Positions 61,257-64,000 of a DNA stretch of 64,000 bases are shown here, piece after piece; positions within the stretch are counted from its first letter, which is position 1, and each line of letters starts with the position of its first letter. Made by a program: the position numbers and the translations under genes. Source of the stretch: Sinanaerobacter sp. ZZT-01 (GTDB lineage Bacteria; Bacillota; Clostridia; Peptostreptococcales; Anaerovoracaceae); NCBI RefSeq assembly GCF_035621135.1, contig NZ_CP141728.1:1116001-1180000 (forward strand). Reading direction: 5' to 3'. The notes under the pieces were generated by a model. That model saw only the letters and a program-made list of their open reading frames with translations. It searched no databases and was not told where the DNA came from.

Positions 61257-62189
61257 TCAAAACCATTTCTTCTTTTTCAAATAAAAGTAACTGGTTACAG
61301 CTACAATAACAGAAACGACAATTACCACAGGGTATGCATAAGCAAACTGAAACTCTGGCATTTGCAGATTCATACCATACCAGCCGACGATCAAAGTCAA
61401 GGGCAGAAAAATTGCTGTAATCACAGTAAACAGTTTCATGATTTCATTTTGCTTAATATCGATCTGTGCCTGATACGCTTCTCTTACTTGGGAAACATAA
61501 TCACTTAAATTTACAATGCTGTCCATACTACGTAAAGTACGCCCCGAAAGATGACGAAATGCTCTGGCAATTTTATTCGATAACAAACCGTTTTCATTTT
61601 CCTGCATTCCTTCTGCAATATGTAAAAGCTGCTCATAATAACGTTTCCACGAAAGCAACTCTCGACGAATCATCATGATATCGTGGATATGATTGTTCGA
61701 TACGGAATCCAGCAACGCTTCTTCCAACTTAAAAATTTCTTCTTCAATTGACTCTAAATACTCCGCATCTTTTTCGGTTAATAAATCAAAAAACTCATAA
61801 AGAATTCGTTCTAAGCTTAAGAACTTTAACCCTTTTTTTACTATCTCGTTTAAAAGCTTATCTAAAAACTGTTTTCCTTCTTCATCTTCATAAAAGAAAA
61901 GAAGCTGATTGCTGCGGTAATACACTTCAATCCAGTGCTTATTCTCCATATCATCTTTTATATCGGTATTTGGAATGGTTACCGTAATGTAATCAAATCC
62001 GTCATGGCTTTCAAATTTACAAATCTTTTCTTCAAATAACTCTTTACAGATAATCGGGCTGATCTCCAAATAATCCCGCCATTCTTCCGTTTCCTTTTCG
62101 TCAAAAATACCAAGGCACGGACGAAAATCTATGGAATCTTTTTGGTCAGATTTTCCTTCCTTCAGCCTATCGTCTTCTAAAAAATAAAT
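61257..62189 (-). CDS. CorA-family divalent cation channel
   Basis: A 310-residue protein with a large cytoplasmic alpha/beta and helical domain, and two C-terminal membrane helices. The YGMNLQMPEF motif holds the GMN signature of CorA channels, followed by a second helix and a KKKKWF tail. It likely lets Mg2+ (or Co/Ni/Zn) pass. The start at 62189 has GGGAG six bases upstream; a longer frame starts 32 codons earlier inside the preceding gene. Located 55 bases after the NAGPA gene in the same direction. Confidence 0.87.
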   Translation of the reverse strand: MYFLEDDRLKEGKSDQKDSIDFRPCLGIFDEKETEEWRDYLEISPIICKELFEEKICKFESHDGFDYITVTIPNTDIKDDMENKHWIEVYYRSNQLLFFYEDEEGKQFLDKLLNEIVKKGLKFLSLERILYEFFDLLTEKDAEYLESIEEEIFKLEEALLDSVSNNHIHDIMMIRRELLSWKRYYEQLLHIAEGMQENENGLLSNKIARAFRHLSGRTLRSMDSIVNLSDYVSQVREAYQAQIDIKQNEIMKLFTVITAIFLPLTLIVGWYGMNLQMPEFQFAYAYPVVIVVSVIVAVTSYFYLKKKKWF

Positions 62190-62244
62190 CATACGTTTCT
62201 CCCTTGCTCTTATTAAATCAATATTTGACCCTTGAATATAAAAA

Positions 62245-63738
62245 TTATTTTTTTGTACTAATGGCAGTTTCTTTCGTCTCTGCATTCCATTCTACCAAAA
62301 AATCTAATAAATTGCCCATATCTCTCAGCTTGTAGAAATAATTTCCATTTATATAATACGCTGCTACCACTGTTTCTTTCTCATTCAAATACAGCTTTAC
62401 CTGACTTTTCTTTGCCGTTCGTATCACAGGCTGATCTGGTAAATACAGCTCCCCACCGACACTTGTATATGATTTTTGCGAACTGATTTTAACCGCTTTC
62501 ACTGCGGCATCGTACTCAACCTCAAATTGTTTTTCGCTCCCATTCAGAGCCGCCGCTAAATCACGCAGTTTAAAGTAGCTATTGCCATCAATATGATACG
62601 ATTCAAATCTGCGTGTCTGGTTATCTATCATCAATTTACTCTTCAATGGCTTCACAGCCACCAAATCTTGTACACTTGCCTGTGTCTGCGCAACCGAGAG
62701 AAATGCCAAGCAATTATTAATATTGCGCCCTTGTATCGAGACTTTGGAATCTCGATCGTAAAGTCCAATTGAACCTCCTCCATCAAGGCACATTGCATTG
62801 ATCAGATTAAGAGACTTACAAATGGCGGCGGCCTCTTTCAGTGTTTTGCTTCCCATGTTCCCTATGATAATTTTTCCATTTTCTGTGGCTCCGATAAAAG
62901 AGCGTCCGGCACGATTGGTATTGATCTTTGCTTCAGTAAAGCCTTCGTCCTGTCCATTTGCTGTTACATTTCCATTAATAATCAGACTTGGTCCTGCACC
63001 TAGCCCTGCAATTACATAATCCCATTGAGACGCTTTCGTGTAAGTCGGTGTAATCGCCTGCTCATAGTATGCTGTATCTCCTATATGAAAGCGATTCACT
63101 CCAGACACTGCATCTTTATTAAAGACAACTGCAAAGCCATCCGACGGCACTGTAAAGCTGGAAGATACAATGCTAAGAACTTTTCCCTTTTTTGTGACTA
63201 CGGCTTGAGCACCTGTCTGCAAATCCACGTTGCTTCCATATTCCGGCGTAAAAATAGTGATTGCACCATCCTCAGTACTCGGATGATTGATACGCCATGG
63301 ATAAACTGCTACCGCACCATTTACATAGCCTGTCAATGTAATTTTAAGGCGATCGACTAAAAGCTGCTTGTCCTTTGTAATTCCCAAGACAGCTCCTCCG
63401 CTCCCGATGTGAAGGACCTTACCGTCTTTAATAATCGTTCCCCAAGGAACCGGTACTCCATTATATGCTTCAAAATAGGTCCCGTTAATCGCACTCAACG
63501 CATTCACTGATTTTGCCATAGCTGACAGGGAATCTTCGCTGCACATCTGTCCATCCGCAACCACCACAACTGGTTCTATTGAAGAATCAGACATGTCCAA
63601 TGTAACATACCTCACTGTAGTATTGTCTATGTTCTTTGACGCGTATGCATGTGATGCTGCAAAAGAAACAACAACACTGCTCATACTTATTAAAATACAA
63701 AGCATAGCACTACAACTAATCCGCAACTTATTTTTCAT
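62245..63738 (-). CDS. Exported NAGPA-type phosphodiester glycosidase with copper-amine-oxidase-like stalk
   Basis: A 497-residue exported protein. A signal peptide (residues 1-28) precedes a NAGPA domain with SAINGTYFEAYNGVPVPWGTIIKDGKVL, VIAGLGAGPSLIINGNV, NTNRAGRSFIGATENG and MCLDGGGSIGLY. From about 370 it has two copper-amine-oxidase-like units (IDGNSYFKLRDLAAALNG and INGNYFYKLRDMGNLLDF), common on clostridial surface proteins. It may act on sugar-phosphate links in the cell wall. GGGGAG precedes the start. Confidence 0.87.
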   Translation of the reverse strand: MKNKLRISCSAMLCILISMSSVVVSFAASHAYASKNIDNTTVRYVTLDMSDSSIEPVVVVADGQMCSEDSLSAMAKSVNALSAINGTYFEAYNGVPVPWGTIIKDGKVLHIGSGGAVLGITKDKQLLVDRLKITLTGYVNGAVAVYPWRINHPSTEDGAITIFTPEYGSNVDLQTGAQAVVTKKGKVLSIVSSSFTVPSDGFAVVFNKDAVSGVNRFHIGDTAYYEQAITPTYTKASQWDYVIAGLGAGPSLIINGNVTANGQDEGFTEAKINTNRAGRSFIGATENGKIIIGNMGSKTLKEAAAICKSLNLINAMCLDGGGSIGLYDRDSKVSIQGRNINNCLAFLSVAQTQASVQDLVAVKPLKSKLMIDNQTRRFESYHIDGNSYFKLRDLAAALNGSEKQFEVEYDAAVKAVKISSQKSYTSVGGELYLPDQPVIRTAKKSQVKLYLNEKETVVAAYYINGNYFYKLRDMGNLLDFLVEWNAETKETAISTKK

Positions 63739-63840
63739 AAAATCTCCCCACTAAAAAAGCATGTAATCCGCATCTATTACTTGATTGACCTTGTTCTATT
63801 ATACACTTTCTTTACAACTTTTTCATCTTTTCCTCCCTAT

Positions 63841-63870
63841 TTGTGGTAAACTATTCATAGATAATATAAT
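63841..63870 (+). promoter_or_regulatory. Candidate promoter of the kinase gene
   Basis: TTGTGG and TATAAT with an 18-base spacer on the plus strand, about 75 bases before the start codon at 63946. Confidence 0.4.
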
Positions 63871-63945
63871 TAAAACATTTATCCTTTCCTTTGACAAAAT
63901 GCAGTACATTTGCAGAGGAGGATATAGCAGAAAGAAGGTAAACCA

Positions 63946-64000
63946 ATGGCTAATAAAATGTTTGTGTTGAATTTAGGTTCTACCTCTACTAAAGTAGCCG
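63946..64000 (+). CDS. buk: Butyrate (or related acyl) kinase, N-terminus only
   Basis: Eighteen codons reach the window edge: MANKMFVLNLGSTSTKVA. The LGSTSTK motif is the phosphate-binding start of the acetate/butyrate kinase family; the STSTK form is the rule in butyrate kinases, whereas acetate kinases have SSS(L)K. AGAAGG lies seven bases upstream. The enzyme would make ATP from butyryl phosphate. Gene is cut by the window end. Confidence 0.75.
   Translation, partial: MANKMFVLNLGSTSTKVA

Overview
The window reads as chromosome of a low-GC, strictly anaerobic Firmicute (class Clostridia). Pointers are an ATP synthase of the V type with a sodium-binding K subunit, an AtoE short-chain fatty-acid carrier, two FeoAB ferrous-iron loci, a T-box leader, a split ThrE exporter, PadR and CsoR regulators, copper-amine-oxidase-like stalks on two exported proteins, and the first codons of a butyrate (or related) kinase at the right edge. 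A butyrate-forming, amino-acid-using gut or sediment Clostridium of the Peptostreptococcales/Anaerovoracaceae kind is an inference, not proven.

Layout. 1-3.3 kb: iron locus (feoA, feoA, feoB, DUF2325) with five copies of a GTTAG/CTAAC dyad. 3.3-3.9 kb: remnants of a MerR regulator and a TrmO-like protein around a MerR-type promoter. 4.0-7.6 kb: AtoE carrier behind a promoter-proximal hairpin, and a sodium/solute symporter behind a T-box that probably reads tyrosine. 7.6-9.9 kb: mtnA and a PadR/membrane-protein pair. 10-21 kb: one purine operon transcribed leftwards in the order purL-E-C-M-N-F-H-D. 21.3-29.2 kb: exported lytic transglycosylase, split ThrE, copper operon (copA with a fused CopZ, csoR), and a two-gene Ku/ligase repair operon. 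29.4-31.1 kb: sigma factor plus DUF4179 protein.

31.2-41.5 kb is the most distinctive metabolic block: NhaC antiporter, deaminase-like amidohydrolase, hydantoinase/allantoinase-like enzyme, Asp/Glu/hydantoin racemase, M20 N-carbamoylase and dihydroorotase-like enzyme, all in one direction and mostly overlapping, with an IclR regulator upstream. Together they look like a route that opens cyclic ureides (hydantoin, creatinine-derived, allantoin-like or dihydropyrimidine rings) to carbamoyl amino acids and then amino acids. An intact IS3/IS150-type element sits inside the loop of the IclR terminator. 41.6-43.3 kb is a small accessory patch bounded by a 108-bp inverted repeat and, within it, a second ~25-bp inverted-repeat pair.

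43.3-52 kb: complete V-type ATPase operon. 52.3-55.4 kb: pantothenate operon panG-B-C-D. 55.5-60 kb: cupin protein, second feoAB, and an orphan CofE-type ligase. 60-63.7 kb: NAGPA-type exported glycosidase, CorA-family channel and CynX-type MFS carrier in one direction. No rRNA, tRNA or CRISPR array was recognised. All names come from reading motifs and gene order by eye; no database search was run.
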